Assembly (NCBI RefSeq): GCF_001577835.2
Contig: NC_029532.1
Coordinates: forward strand, 6,528,606-6,592,605
Length of the DNA stretch: 64,000 nt
Direction: 5' to 3'
DNA from: Coturnix japonica
Lineage: Eukaryota > Chordata > Aves > Galliformes > Phasianidae
The notes below the pieces were generated by a model that saw only the letters and a list, made by a program, of their open reading frames with translations, did not search any database and was not told where the DNA came from. Made by a program: the position numbers and the translations under genes. Shown piece by piece: positions 46,261 to 58,441 of the stretch; the first letter of the stretch is position 1, and every line of letters begins with the position of its first letter.

Positions 46261-48811
46261 TGTCATTGCCCAGCACCCTGTTGGAGCCCCCGGGGGGAGC
46301 GGGGATGGAGCCACGTAGGCGGCGGTGCTTCATCCTGCAGCTCGGGGTGATGGCGGCACGGCTGGGGCCCAGGTGGCTTCGTGCCTGGCCTAGCAATGCG
46401 TTGCCTTCCAGCAGGCCTGGGAGGTGGGTGCTGAGGTGTTTGGATGCATCGTTTCCATGCATTTCTGTCTATTCTGCCTTTATATGCCGGCAGTGTGTGT
46501 GCAGTGTATTGTTTCATGCTCCTATGTGATCAAAACTGCTTCTATGACAAAGGAAGTGACAGATTAGAGCTCATTACCTGTAATTCTCCCCTAATTCTTC
46601 CCTAATTCTCCCCTAATTCTCACACCCCTGTCTGTCCTTATGGCTCTGTGTACAATTAAGTGATTCTTTCAGCATTTATCAATGAATTGCGCTGTGTAAT
46701 TTACCAAACATCTGATTCTTCTTAAAATCTTAATGGACTTAAACAAGCCTGGGCAGAAGCCTCACAGTTCTGAACTTCCTACCACTCAAGATGAGCGCAC
46801 TGAAAACTAATCTCTCCTTTTATCTTTTAGATCAATTCATGTGTAGAATGTTGTGAGTCTGTGAAGGACTTTAGCGATTTCTTGTGCTCTTTCTAGGAGT
46901 CCAGGTGTCACGGGAGAACTTCGCTCTTTTGGTACAAGAATTAAGTGGCACCGAGAAACGGCAGCGAACCACCGACCTTCTGCTGGGTGGATGGCAGCAT
47001 CATTTGCAATGTAATGCTTCTGAAAGTTTCTTATTTGTGCAGCATCCCTTTGCTTTTGGCTGTGACAGTGTTGGTGTTTGGTATCGATCTGAGGACACAA
47101 CCCTGATGGAGTTTGTTTATGTGGTGGGCACAGTAAAAGAGAGCAAGTTCCTGCTGTTCAGAAGGCCTGAGTTGCTGTAGTTATTTGAGGTCTCTTAGAT
47201 TCAGCCATTGAAGGTTGTATCAGAGAAACCAAAACTCCTCTTCTAAAACAGAAACCAGACATGGAGTCAGTGTGCTCAGCCACAGAGCAAACTTGCTTAT
47301 GCAAGTGAGGTTTGTTCTCTGTTACTCAGGTGTGGCCTCGCCGAGAGCTTTTCTTATATTTGCTCTGTTCAGTTGCATGCTCCAGGCACAATAAACTGTT
47401 GTTTTTTGCAGCAATGTCAGATTAGCATCTATCCATGTGCCTTGCAAAATACATTCTTGTAACACACTTTTAGCATTTCCTTTTTTACAGGTAGGGAATT
47501 ATGGCAGAGAGGCACTTAAAACTACATGAGTATCTTTGATATTTGAGAACAGGCTTTAATATCCACAATTCTTTATTCCTACATTGACTCACTTTCCCCT
47601 TTATCAGTGCAATTCATACAGAGCCAACAAATTACTGCAACAAAGGGAAAGGAATTAGAGCCTGGGACCATGCAGAAGCGATTAGAGCTGTTGTTTCCAC
47701 TCAGATGCAGTTGGAGGCAGGTAGCAATGGGAGGTTTCACCCAGTGTTGCATTTTGCTCAGGAGAAAAGTCTCTACTACAAAACTGCAGTTTCTTGTAGC
47801 TTTATGCTTTAAAATGGAACAATAACATAATAACAAAGTAAAAATTACTGGAGTAACTTCTAAGCTACTCTGATTTTAACAGTCATAGGATCTCATGTTT
47901 AACAAGAGGTTGAATGGCTGGGCGTGTGAGGAGGCTGGGAAGTCCCTGTTGTTTTCTAGCATTATCAGAAACATGTATTGTTATTTCATAATTCCCGGAA
48001 TCTGGCACACTGTGAGCCTGGGGTGAAGCAGAGAGCAGCTAATGGGCTGCTGCTCATCACTCTGATAACAGCAGAGGGTGTGTGAAGGATGTTAAGGTTG
48101 TGAGTCCTAAACACTCCACAAGACCGAGGTATTTATCTCTGCGGGTCATAAAAGGAGAAATAAACTGTTTGCTATCTTTGAAATGCTGCCTTGCCATTGG
48201 ATGCAATGACAGTGAGACCACAGGGCTCATCTAAGCAAGGGGAGGTACATCCTGTGGAGTGTGAAAAACATGATGGCTTCATTGTTCTTGTGAGACCTTC
48301 CATTATCTTCAGTTTGTTTGGTGAAGCTTTGCCAGGTTCTGACATGAGCAGAAATCTGTGATCGTCACTGTGCCTGGGCTGTAAAATACGCTAGAAAAAA
48401 AGAGCTTTTAGTAAAGGCAAAACAACTGCAAAGATCCAGTGGGAACACATGCATCAATATGACTTTTTGCATGGATGGACTGTTGTGGGGCTGCTGTTTG
48501 ATATAGAAAGGCCTGTGAATTAGCCGAGATAATCCCTGAATGAAGCTCTCCTCTTTCCTTTACAGCACTGTAAAACTTGTATCAAGTTGTAATTTGTGCT
48601 GCTACTCAGTTGCTTTTGGGGATCTGACTTGGTGTTGGTGGAAACCATTGTATTTCTGCCTGTTGGCCTGGCTAAACTGTGAGCAAAGCTGAGTTTCACA
48701 GAGTCATATGTAACTGCCAAGCTGGGGTGAGCCTGCTTGTCCTGCTTACCCTGCTGTGTGTCCTCCTGCTGGGGCTGCTTAAACGTGTCTTCCTTCTCTG
48801 CCTTCCTGCAG
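46058..48811 (+). other. TMEM250: TMEM250 intron 1
   Basis: A 2.75-kb interval between a clear donor and a clear acceptor. It holds a short 11-bp tandem repeat (46581-46623) and no recognised gene. An open frame at 46884-47180 lacks family similarity and its own splice context; I leave it out. Confidence 0.5.
46581..46623 (+). repeat. 11-bp tandem repeat
   Basis: Nearly four copies of TAATTCTCCCC with small variations. Confidence 0.85.
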
Positions 48812-49364
48812 GTCTCTTCCATCCTGGAAACTCAGCAAAGAGTTAGCGTTCCCAGGCTGTTGGAGCTCTTCCATGCTAATGGATGACATTTGATATGTGC
48901 CCTGTAAGTCCTGCACTAGGACTCGGTGACCCGTGGGGTGCCTGATGCCTGTAATCCCCATCCCCCGCCGGGTCCGTTCGTTCCACGGCCCCCACACGAC
49001 CTGCCTGCATTCAGCCTGTGGCCCGGTACGGACCACGCACTTGGTGCGCACCAAGTACAACAATTTTGACATCTATCTCAAATCCCGATGGATGTACGGA
49101 TTCATTCGTTTCCTGCTGTACTTCAGCTGCAGCCTGTTTACCTCCATCCTCTGGGTGGCACTCTCTATCTTGTTTTGCCTTCAGTACCTTGGCATCCGGA
49201 TCTTTCTGCGTTTCCAGTACAAACTCTCCATCATCCTCCTCTTACTGGGGCGAAGGCGAGTGGACTTCAGCCTCATGAATGAACTGCTCATCTATGGAAT
49301 TCATGTGACCATGCTGCTAGTGGGGGGGCTGGGATGGTGCTTCATGGTATTTGTGGATATGTAA
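48812..49364 (+). other. TMEM250: TMEM250 coding exon including 5' UTR part
   Basis: The acceptor TTCTCTGCCTTCCTGCAG ends at 48811 with a long pyrimidine tract. The first 133 bases of the exon are 5' UTR and carry at least three short upstream reading frames (one starting in exon 1 and ending at 48886; one 48873-48893; one 48895-48945). The main coding frame follows. Confidence 0.7.
48945..49364 (+). CDS. TMEM250: TMEM250 small transmembrane protein
   Basis: The 139-residue product is recognised as TMEM250 (formerly C9orf69): it begins MPVIPIPRRVRSFHGPHTTC and ends LLVGGLGWCFMVFVDM, near-identical to the human protein as I recall it, which is also 139 aa. Hydrophobic segments lie at about 52-80 and 113-136, with a shorter one near 93-101, so it is probably multi-pass. 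A basic N-terminus and LGRRRVDF lie outside them. The frame is open 12 bases further upstream only from a GTG, so ATG 48945 is the start. Its context is weak (C at -3 and C at +4). The whole protein is in one exon. Molecular function is poorly known; the human protein was described as a herpesvirus UL25-binding partner. Confidence 0.95.
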   Translation: MPVIPIPRRVRSFHGPHTTCLHSACGPVRTTHLVRTKYNNFDIYLKSRWMYGFIRFLLYFSCSLFTSILWVALSILFCLQYLGIRIFLRFQYKLSIILLLLGRRRVDFSLMNELLIYGIHVTMLLVGGLGWCFMVFVDM

Positions 49365-49369
49365 ATAAA
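49364..49369 (+). terminator. TMEM250: AATAAA overlapping the TMEM250 stop codon
   Basis: The stop TAA (49362-49364) is followed directly so that TAAATAAAAC contains AATAAA at 49364-49369. A T-run at 49431-49440 follows. If used, the 3' UTR would be only 15-30 bases, so longer 3' UTRs with later signals are more likely the main form. Confidence 0.3.
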
Positions 49370-50800
49370 ACAAGAGCATGTGGGCTAAGAAGGTGACTTT
49401 TCTTCCGCCCCCGAATTTGTCGATATCCTCTTTTTTTTTTTAATATAAATTAATTTATTTATCAGTGCTGCTTCTTATTGATAAATTAATGCACTTGTCT
49501 CTGGAATTTGTATTACTTTTTTGTAAGGGTTAAGGTGCCATCTTGATGAGCAAAGTGCAACACTTGATTGGGTGTTTCTTCTCTGCATAGAGCAAGTTAA
49601 TATCAATTCTAGTCTATAGGAGCCTTGTTGCTGTTCCTGTATTCCTGTGGGCATGGAAAAGGCAGTGCATTTCCTGGAGCACGGAAGCCAAAAAACCTTG
49701 TGTCCCACACTCTGAGAAACATTCCTTCATGTCTCGGGCATGTGATATGTATCCTACCAGACCAATGCTGTCCTTTCTCTATGTAGTTTGCATTTTGCAT
49801 TTCCCAACTAAGAGCATGGGGCCAAATTCAGCAGACTGTTGTACATTTGGTTTTCTTGTCTTTCTTTTTTCATATTATTTTTTTAGATTAATGCAAGGCT
49901 TGCATTCAACGCACTGTATCATGTTGTTCACTTTAATGTGATTATATAGCTTTGAATGGTTTTGTCCTTTTCAGGCAATTAATGCTGAGTCATTGAGTCT
50001 TACCCCAATAGAACAAATGCACTGCAGTGATGGGAGCAGTGTTCAGTGTCATGTGCTCTTGAAATTCCCGCTCATAGCCAAATTGTTATCGTAGTGATGA
50101 TGGAAACCCATTGCGATGGTTCTCAGGGTTTAGATGTTGGTGTTTGGTCCCGCCTTTCCCTGAATTGATTAGTTCCAGTTTTCTCATGGAGGCACTTCTG
50201 TCTTATGCACGGCAGTGAGATGAGGCTGTCTTACCTGGGAGAGCTTGGGGGTACAGTCTGAAGGAACAGTGGTTGTTCCCCACAGTTAAACTCTCCTCTC
50301 TCCTATCTTTGCTGCAGTGTGAGTGTGTTACTGGTCACCTTTCCTCGCAGCTGAAGAAGAGAACTAAGCACCAAGCTTGATTATACTAATCCTGATCTGA
50401 GATCTTGGCTTGTTCCTTTGCAGGCAGTTAAGCAGACCAGAACTTGGCCTAAGTTTTATTCTGATCCTTTCCCCTCTCTCTGGAGTCAATTGCAATGAAA
50501 TAAGCAAGACTGGATGGATGTACATGGCCATTCCCTGATTGGCTTTGGCTTGAGATGCGAGTGGATTGAGAGCAAAGTCAGTGAGCACAGAGAACATTTA
50601 GTGCTTCAGCCTGTGAGTATTTGTGTGCATATTGAAGCCTTTTGCTCACATACTTTGACTCGTAGCTTTACAGACGCAAAACAGGAAAGCTTCTGTCTGA
50701 AGCTAAAGCAAAACCAGAAATTATCTCGTTATCAGCCATTACAATAATGATGTAATATGCAAAGTGGACACACAGGGCTGAATAAATAATGGACAATGGT
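49370..50800 (+). other. TMEM250: Probable TMEM250 3' UTR
   Basis: The 1.4 kb after the stop is T-rich, 3'-UTR-like and free of repeats. The next clear AATAAA, inside AATAAATAAT, is at 50781-50786. The extent is not provable from sequence. Confidence 0.4.
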
Positions 50801-53800
50801 GGTTGTGAACTTTAGCATAGACTTGTGGGAACCAAAGGCAGTTTTTTCCTGCAAGAAAGACTTGGTATAATATAAACCACAAACTGCAGTGTCTGGAGGT
50901 TTCCTTGTAACTGTGGAGCTCCCCAAAGCCCTGTGTGCCACAGGGCCTTGATGTCCTGCAGGTTCCATCTGCAGCCAGCCTGCAGGCAGGGGCAGTTCCC
51001 AGTAATTCCCAGCCCAGAACAGCTGGCTGCCTGGGGTGCTACAGCTCAGGTTGTGTGGACTGTGCAACTTCCTGCTGGAGAATTTCTGCAGGAAACATGA
51101 GTTGCAGCTGCCAGCAAACAGCCTTGTTTGCTAAGGGGCACCCAGCAGCCCTCTGGTGCCAACTGTAGCAGCTTCCCCTTGTGCTTTGTAGGTGGAGCAG
51201 CACAGACACAGGCTGAAGGTGCGATGGTGGGACCTTGTTCTACCTTGAGTGGCTTGAATGGGTGAAAGGGGGTTTTGTGCTGCTCTACTCCCCACCCGAC
51301 CTGCTCCGGCTGCTGCCTGTTCCTGCAGCAGTGTCCAACCAACCTGCTCTGCTGCACCTCAGTGCTTTGTTGTGCATCCTGCCCATCTGCCTGCTGTGTT
51401 CAGTTTCAACAGTACACACAAAGGAGAAAGTGCGTGTCCTCATCAAATCACCAGTAAGTCATGTTTGCCAAGTCTCCAGGTATTCACCCAGAGAGCATGA
51501 GGATAGGTTGCTTCCAAGGCAGGATTCCCCATTCCTCCTTTACAAGCATAGCTTAATGTCTAGTCAGATTACCTTACAGGCAATGTGAGGTTGGAAATAC
51601 TCAGTCTTGGCTGTTAGCAGCACATGGACACCAAGTGCTGCTCGGGCACTTGGATGCTCCTGGCCTGGTGGGGGAAATGAGGTCCCTTTGAAGTCATGCT
51701 GGCAAGAAAGAGGAATTAATTTTCAAATGATTTGTTTTATGATGCAATAATTTGAACATTTTAGATCTCGACGAGCAGAGCAGCATTTGGCACCTTTACT
51801 GCGCTTCTTCAGAGCCTTTTCCAACTAGAGCTAATTAAACCTCGCTGCATCCCCAGGAGATCGCAGAATAAGTAAGATCTTGGTAATGATTCAGAATGTA
51901 AATTCAGTGTTTTTGAGTGTGTTGTTTTTTTGTTTTAAGCCTTCAGGACTGCATTGCCAAAATAGATTTCCTCAAGCAGTTGAGATTCAGTGAATTGCTT
52001 ACCGGCGCAATGGGAGCCAAACTGCAGCAGGGCAGGAGGAGCACTAAGCATGTGCACATAATGGTAAGCAGCAATCAGAGCTGTGGCTGCTATGGAGTAT
52101 CATTTTGTTTTGGTTCTATTTTCCCCATTCATTTTGACTGAAAACTTGGCCTATTTAGTAAGGGGGGGTGGGAACAACTTGTTAGAATACAGCAAATAAG
52201 GAAGCAGGGGTGGGAGGTAGGTTTTCTATTTATCAGGAGCCCAACAAGTGGCCAATACTTGCCAGAAACATCCCATGAAGTGGGGATCTGCAAACTGTGC
52301 CCCATTGGGAACCTTTGTGTTCGGGGATTGGTTTTTACTCTTTCCAAAGGTCAGTGCTGGAAGGGTTCGATCTGGCTCTGAACGTTGTCTTCCCTGTCTT
52401 GCTGTCAGGCTGCAGCTTTACAATCTCCTGCAATGCTCCTTTTGACATTCCTTCACACCAATTCTGTCCTGAACAATGAGAGCAGCTGGTTTGTTCCCTT
52501 TCATGTGGTTGAGTTTGCTTATTTTCTTGCCACATTTGGGCTTTAAATGTTACTAAAAATGGGGTTAAGAATAATGAGGAAAAATCCTAGAAGCATGGAT
52601 TTGGGAGAGTGTGACCCCCAGCCATGTGCCAGCTCTGCCCTGCCTCTTTGTAGCCCCCAGGGACCCCAGCCCACCCATGTCCATCTGCACTGTGTGGGCT
52701 GAGGGTGCTTTGCAGTGGCAGGGTGGCTCAGCCTGTCAGCCCACTGAAGTGCAGGAGTTTCACCTTGTTAACTCTTCAGAACTTGCCAACAGCTGGTGTT
52801 TGGGGTGCTGTTAAATCCTGAATGAAACGTGCCACCTACATTAAATGTCTTCTTTATAACATGTTGATGCATTGATTGGTTATGAAGAAAAAGGAGCCGT
52901 TCAGTCCTGTGATGCTGGTGTGGTTCTGTTGTGGGGGCAGCCCTCTTTCAAAAAGAGCCTTTGCCTTAAGGCCTTGCCCAGCCAACAGCTCACTGCGATT
53001 CCTCCCAGGGCTCTCATTAGCTTCTGGTGTTGTTTCTTTCCCTCTGGGGCTGTAGAAGACAGCATCTATTACCAGGCACAGAGAGCAGTGTGGCACGTTT
53101 ACTTCCAGGAATGGTTTGTCTGTTCTGGAGGCTCTAGCACACACAGATAGCGAGCTGTTCTGGGGAAGAGTTGCTGGAAAATATGAAGCCTTGTTAACTT
53201 TCCGTGATTGTATTTAGCCAAACAAGGTTTCCATAGCTCCTGGACAGCTCTGCTGCTGCTGGGGGGGGGGGAGAGTAGAAAGAATCCCTCTAATTTCTTC
53301 ACCTGCCAACTCTCTGCGCTAATTTTGTCTTCCTGCTTCAAAGCGCTCATCGTGCCCAGAAAATGTCACTTCAAAGCAAAGTTCTGTCCACTAATGAGTC
53401 AGTGAAAAGCATTTGGTTTAAGATGTTGAGCAGTTCTCAGTGCTGAGCTGGGCTGAGTGCTGCTCCGAGCTGAGGGTCCTCGGGGCCTCTTCCTCACGTC
53501 TCCCATTGTGCTGTGTTGGGGGGCTGCCATCAATCAGCCCCCAATGCCTGCAAGTACCAGCGTTCCCTCACATGGAAAATGCTGTGTGTAACACCGAGAG
53601 ACAAACACCAAAGTCTTTAGCTGCTCTGTGAGAGCAAAATCAGCCTCCCCTTGGCCCTGCTGAGAGTTCTGCCTGAGTAAGGACGTCGGGATTCTGCATG
53701 CTAATTAAATGAACCACCCATCCCTCTGCGTCCTGCTCTCCGCTGGGAATTCCCCTCTGAGCAACTTGCTCCCCACGAGGAAAGGAGCTGCATGAAAAAC

Positions 53801-56119
53801 CTCCCAGATGGCGAATCCGTTAGAGAAAATCACAGTCTGTTTTGGGGCTGTTTCAAACAAAAAAGAGCACCGGAGACGCGGAGGAATAAATTTGCTGTTG
53901 CAAACCATTTGCTCAGTAATGGGGAGAATTTAGATGGGCAAAGATTTATTACTATCTTTTTTTTCTTTTTTTTTTTCCCATCAGAGTTTTGTCTCCTTTT
54001 GCCTCCAAAACTGAGCAGTTGTTTACAGTATAAATTGCAGTGTTGCATATCAGGATGGCTGCTGTTGCTGTACTGCAGCCCTGGACCCATTCATGCCTGA
54101 TCTCTGCAGGAAGGAGCTCAGGGGGAAGGAGCAGCACTCAGTCACACCCCATGGTGTTGGTAGGGCCCAGGGCACAGAGCTCTGTTCTGTCCCTGCTTGG
54201 AAGCGTTTCACTTGAAATCCAAATTTCATAGAAAGCTCCATGCCAAGAAAAATTCTTCCAGGGTTTTCTTCTTATTTTTTTCCTTTATTTTTTCTTTTTC
54301 CACGTAAACTTCAGATGAAAGCTGCCTAATAGCTTCTTGGTAATGTGTTTGCTTACAGTTGTGTGCCACACAGGTGCTGTTACTTCCTTCTCCTGTGTGT
54401 GAAGCTGGCTGGAGGCAGGAATGGAGAGTGGCACTGTGCAGCGTGCTGGGGCAAGGAGAGCAGCCTGCATGGTCACACCGGCCCCATTGCAGAGGTGAGA
54501 CCTTAGCAAAACCCATGGAAATTCCTGGCTTAAGCCATGTGCAGCTTAGGGGAGATTCACTTGCCTTCAGGATTTGGGGAGCTCGTTGAGCTTCCAGCAC
54601 TGAGGGGTCCAGCAGTTCTCCTGTGCTGCAGCCCTTCCTAATGAACCAAATTTGTAGCGCTGATTTGCCAACACATTTCCCATTTACTGTTCAGCAGAGC
54701 ATCAATTGTGACAAATAAACAGAAGAAGGCAGCATTTCGCTGAGAGGATTCCATGTAGTGATTAAGACACTGTACTAAGAGAGCTCCTCTGGGTCTGTGT
54801 GAAGGCTGCAGAGCAGCCATGGCAGTGCTGGGGGGCTGATGTGGGGTTGTCCCAAAGCAGGACTGTGCATTGCTCTGCAGTAGGAGGGCTCTGTTTCCAC
54901 AGAGACTGTTTAAATGCTGCCTGTATTCACACATTGTGAACGCCTTCAGAAAGGGATGAATGCGGTGCTTGGCTTTGGGAAAACAGGATAATTTTTTATG
55001 ATTGGTAACAACTTGTTAGCAACGTGCTGCAATGAGGGCAAACAAATTTCACACCTTAAGGCCCATAACTGCTTCTCAAAGAGGACAGGGAGGGACGGCT
55101 GCTGCTTTGGGAACATTGGGCGTGCACAGAAGAGCTATAAGGTTTGTGGTGCCTTCCTCTAAAGCATGGAGCATCAGCTAGGAGCTGAACCAAGACCTGT
55201 AACCTGATTATGGCTCTGGATAAAGGCTGGTTCTGCTGGAGGCAGTGCTTCCAGCAAGGTCACAATTTCACTTTGTGTTCTTCTCCAACAAAACTATTCT
55301 TGGGGAAATAAATAAAACATTTGAAAGCGATGCCCTTAAGGTCAAATTGCAATGCACGCTCGTACCGAAGATGTACACTGACTTGAGTCAGTGTGTGGCA
55401 CAAGAAATATGAGGTCAAATCCTTGAGTCCCTCATTTCCAGCTGCTGCTGTAGGATTTTCCCAGCCTGGCTTTGAGCAGCAGGTTTGGGGGTCGCTTGTT
55501 GTGTGTTAAAGCTGAGCACAAGGACTCAAAGTCTGGTCTGTGCGTGCTGCATCTCCCCGGTGGGCTCCCAGTGCCCCTCACCCCTGGCTTGAGCTCTTAG
55601 GATCCCAGTGTTGTGGGTCTGTGGGGCCCTGTGAGGGCTGGAAACAGAGAGCTCAGAGCTGCCGCCCGCGACCTTGAGCATCTTCTGCATCCTCCCAGCA
55701 CATGATTCGGGGGAGAAGGCAGGGGCGGGGGAGGTGGCACAGCACCGAAACGTTTGTTCAGCAGTTGCTGCAAAAAGAAAACTTGCTTCAATCTGCTGAG
55801 ATGCCAAGTGAATTTTGTTTTGTTTTGGTATTTTGGAGGCGAGCCAGTAGCAGGATGTTGTGAAGTCTTCAGCAGCTACTGCCTGCTTGTTCCATACCAA
55901 GCATAACTTTGTATATATTTTTATCGGCAAACTCGGTCCCACGCGTTGTGATGTGCAAACAAGGGCCCTGGCTGCAGGGCTGCAATCCAGAGAGCTGGGG
56001 AGAACTGAGCCATTTTCTTTGGCTGCTCTCTTAGCTCACATTCTGCAGAGCTGGCCTGCAAAGGTACCTTTCCTCCCTGGCAGCTGCTGAGAGGAATAGC
56101 AAGTGGTTGGTTTGATTGG

Positions 56120-56121
<2 letters not shown>

Positions 56122-56157
<36 letters not shown>
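56122..56157 (+). repeat. (GT)18 microsatellite
   Basis: Eighteen perfect GT dinucleotides followed by AGGGGGGGG. Confidence 0.98.
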
Positions 56158-56159
<2 letters not shown>

Positions 56160-57039
56160 GGGGGGGAACAAGTTCAGCATCACTGGGGTCCCGGCTCCTC
56201 CTCCTCAATCCAGGGGGGATTTCAGCACAGATGTAGCTGCAGTGCTGGAGAGGTTGCAGAGAATTTTGGGTATCGCTTTTTTCCATCTCACATCGTTTGT
56301 GCTGTGTCAGCAGAAGGGGCTGTTCTCTGCCTTGCACAACAGAGAGCTGCTGGGTATAAATAGCCTTCGTGCCCGTCACCTCGGCGACTTTCATGGTGAT
56401 GCCCTGATTTAAGCCTCTCTTCCAGGAGATGCTTTAGGTGTGTGCCATCCCCATGGGAACAAAGGTGTATTTAAATTAAATGCATGGCTATGGGCTCTGG
56501 GCAGACACATGCCAAACCTGTGCCGTAGTGCTTTGCTGGGCTGGGACCAGTGTGAGCTGAGCCTGCTGCGTGTCTCTGAGCACTACAACTGTTGCCTTCA
56601 CAAAGCATCAGCACTCAGAGCAGGAACGCTACCAAAGAGTGTCTGACAAATATATGTACGTGTGGGGACCACTGTCTGCAGCTCATGACATGGTGAGGCA
56701 TCTCGAACACGACAGGGCTCTGCAGAGGAGCTGTGGTGTGGGGATGTGGGGACACGGAGCTCCCTGCTTTCCCCATACTTTGACTCTTGCTTCCTCACTG
56801 GAGAGCTTTGGAGGCAGCAGCTCGCTCCCATCACTTGCAGCCCCAGCACCACCCTCGGTCAGGAACTGTTGTCCATATATATAATGTAATAGCAATAATT
56901 CCATGGCTCAGTCATTGCAGGCACGGGTGCAGCACCCCAGGGCTGAAAGCATCCCCACAGAGTGACCCAGTCAGACCTTGGCCTCACCCCGCCTGCCCTG
57001 CCTGCATCCTTTGTTCCCAATGAAGGCCCAGAGGTGACT

Positions 57040-57300
57040 ATGGATGCCTTTTGAAATGTTTATCGTCACGTTATCCATCAGATACATATTTACAATCATT
57101 CATTAAATTAGGATGTACGTTTCATTCTTCTTTCTTGGAATATTAATGCCTACTCCTGGCTGAAATGCCATATGAATATTCATTAAAAAATCAATCAATC
57201 CCTGTGCCAGGAGTGATGTCATTCGAGCAATAACTGAAGCTGTAATCGAGCATGCAATGAAAAAAAGAAACGACAAATGCCACCAGATCCAATGTTTATT
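57040..57300. promoter_or_regulatory. Candidate AT-rich regulatory element
   Basis: A 260-bp non-repetitive stretch with CATTCATTAAATTAGG, GGAATATTAATGCC, CATATGAATATTCATTAA and AATCAATCAATC. The last matches the PBX/HOX-type TGATTGAT word on the other strand. It resembles a conserved non-coding element; not verifiable here. Confidence 0.3.
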
Positions 57301-58408
57301 GAACTGGGTGTGGGTAAATCACGGTAGGGTTTTGCCTTGCTTTCCGTGCCTCTCTGATTCCCTTGGGGGGCTGTGCTGAGCCTGTCCTGCCTACCTGTCC
57401 TGTCTCACCCCAAGGAGCACCGGGCTGCAGCGATGGATGAGTGGGACGTCGTGTCGCTGCTGAGCTGTTAATGAGGACCGTGTCAGAAATTAGTCTTCTG
57501 ACAATGGGAAACAAAAGCTCTCAAAGCTATTGTGGGAAATCTTCTGGAAAATGGATAGGCTGGAATCTTATGTCCCATAGATCTCAGGGTGGTGAAGCTT
57601 TCTCACTGCTTACAGCATTGGCCAGGCAGCCCCGTGGTTGCCTGCATTGCTTAGGTTGCCCTATGCATTGAGTGCTGGCTGTGCTTGGGTTGGGCTCCAC
57701 AGTGAGAAAGCAACAACGCACTTTGGGAGTTATCATCATTACTCTGCAATTCCTCAAACTGAGATTTTCCCAACAACAGCAAAGAAGCTGTGCCAATGTG
57801 TGGGCCCCGACACGGCTCCCATGATAACATCACTCTGTTTGTGTGGAAAATAGTGAGAGCTTTGGCTTGGCTTCAGCAGCAGCAGTTTTGGAAATCATTT
57901 GTGTGCAATACACCTGGATGGTAGGAGAGGTCATCTCTGCGATCTGCTTTGTGCCTCAGCTGCCATTTTAAAGCCCTCTATCAGCTCTGCAGAACAAGTG
58001 GCGCAGAACATTTATCCCATAGGGAAGTTAGGTTGATTGTAGCTAAGTGTATTTTCTAAGGTAGCTCTAGCATTCTAGGGAAGGGATTGCAAAGATATCT
58101 TATAGCAGCAGTGAGTGCCTGGGATGGGGGAGAGCTGCTGCTGGGGCTCAGGGCACTGGGGGGTTCAGCAGCACTGGGGCTGGGCAGCAGGTTGAAGGCT
58201 GCATCCTTCCACTGAGCTCAGGGAAAGTCGAGCAGCTGGGTCCCTGCGTGCGGAAGGAATATCTGAAAGCAAAGGTATTTTAATCTTGTGGATGGTGCCA
58301 AGTCAAATTAAACACAATTTCTGAGCAGTCAAAGCAATTAACCATCAGGATCATTTACAAGAAGACGTGTCTATCCACCAACACTTAGCATCTTCAAGAT
58401 GAAAGGAG

Positions 58409-58441
58409 ATATATATATATATATATTTTATTTTTTTTTTT
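58409..58441. repeat. (AT)n followed by poly(T)
   Basis: ATATAT repeats (about nine units) run into TTTTATTTTTTTTTTT. Confidence 0.9.

Noticed and set aside
46884-47180. 98-codon open frame in TMEM250 intron 1
   Set aside because: Not recognised; no flanking splice pair of matching phase and no sign of conservation that I can judge.
48933-48944. Upstream start of TMEM250 giving four extra residues
   Set aside because: The codon at 48933 is GTG, not ATG; ATG 48945 gives exactly the 139-residue length of the human protein.
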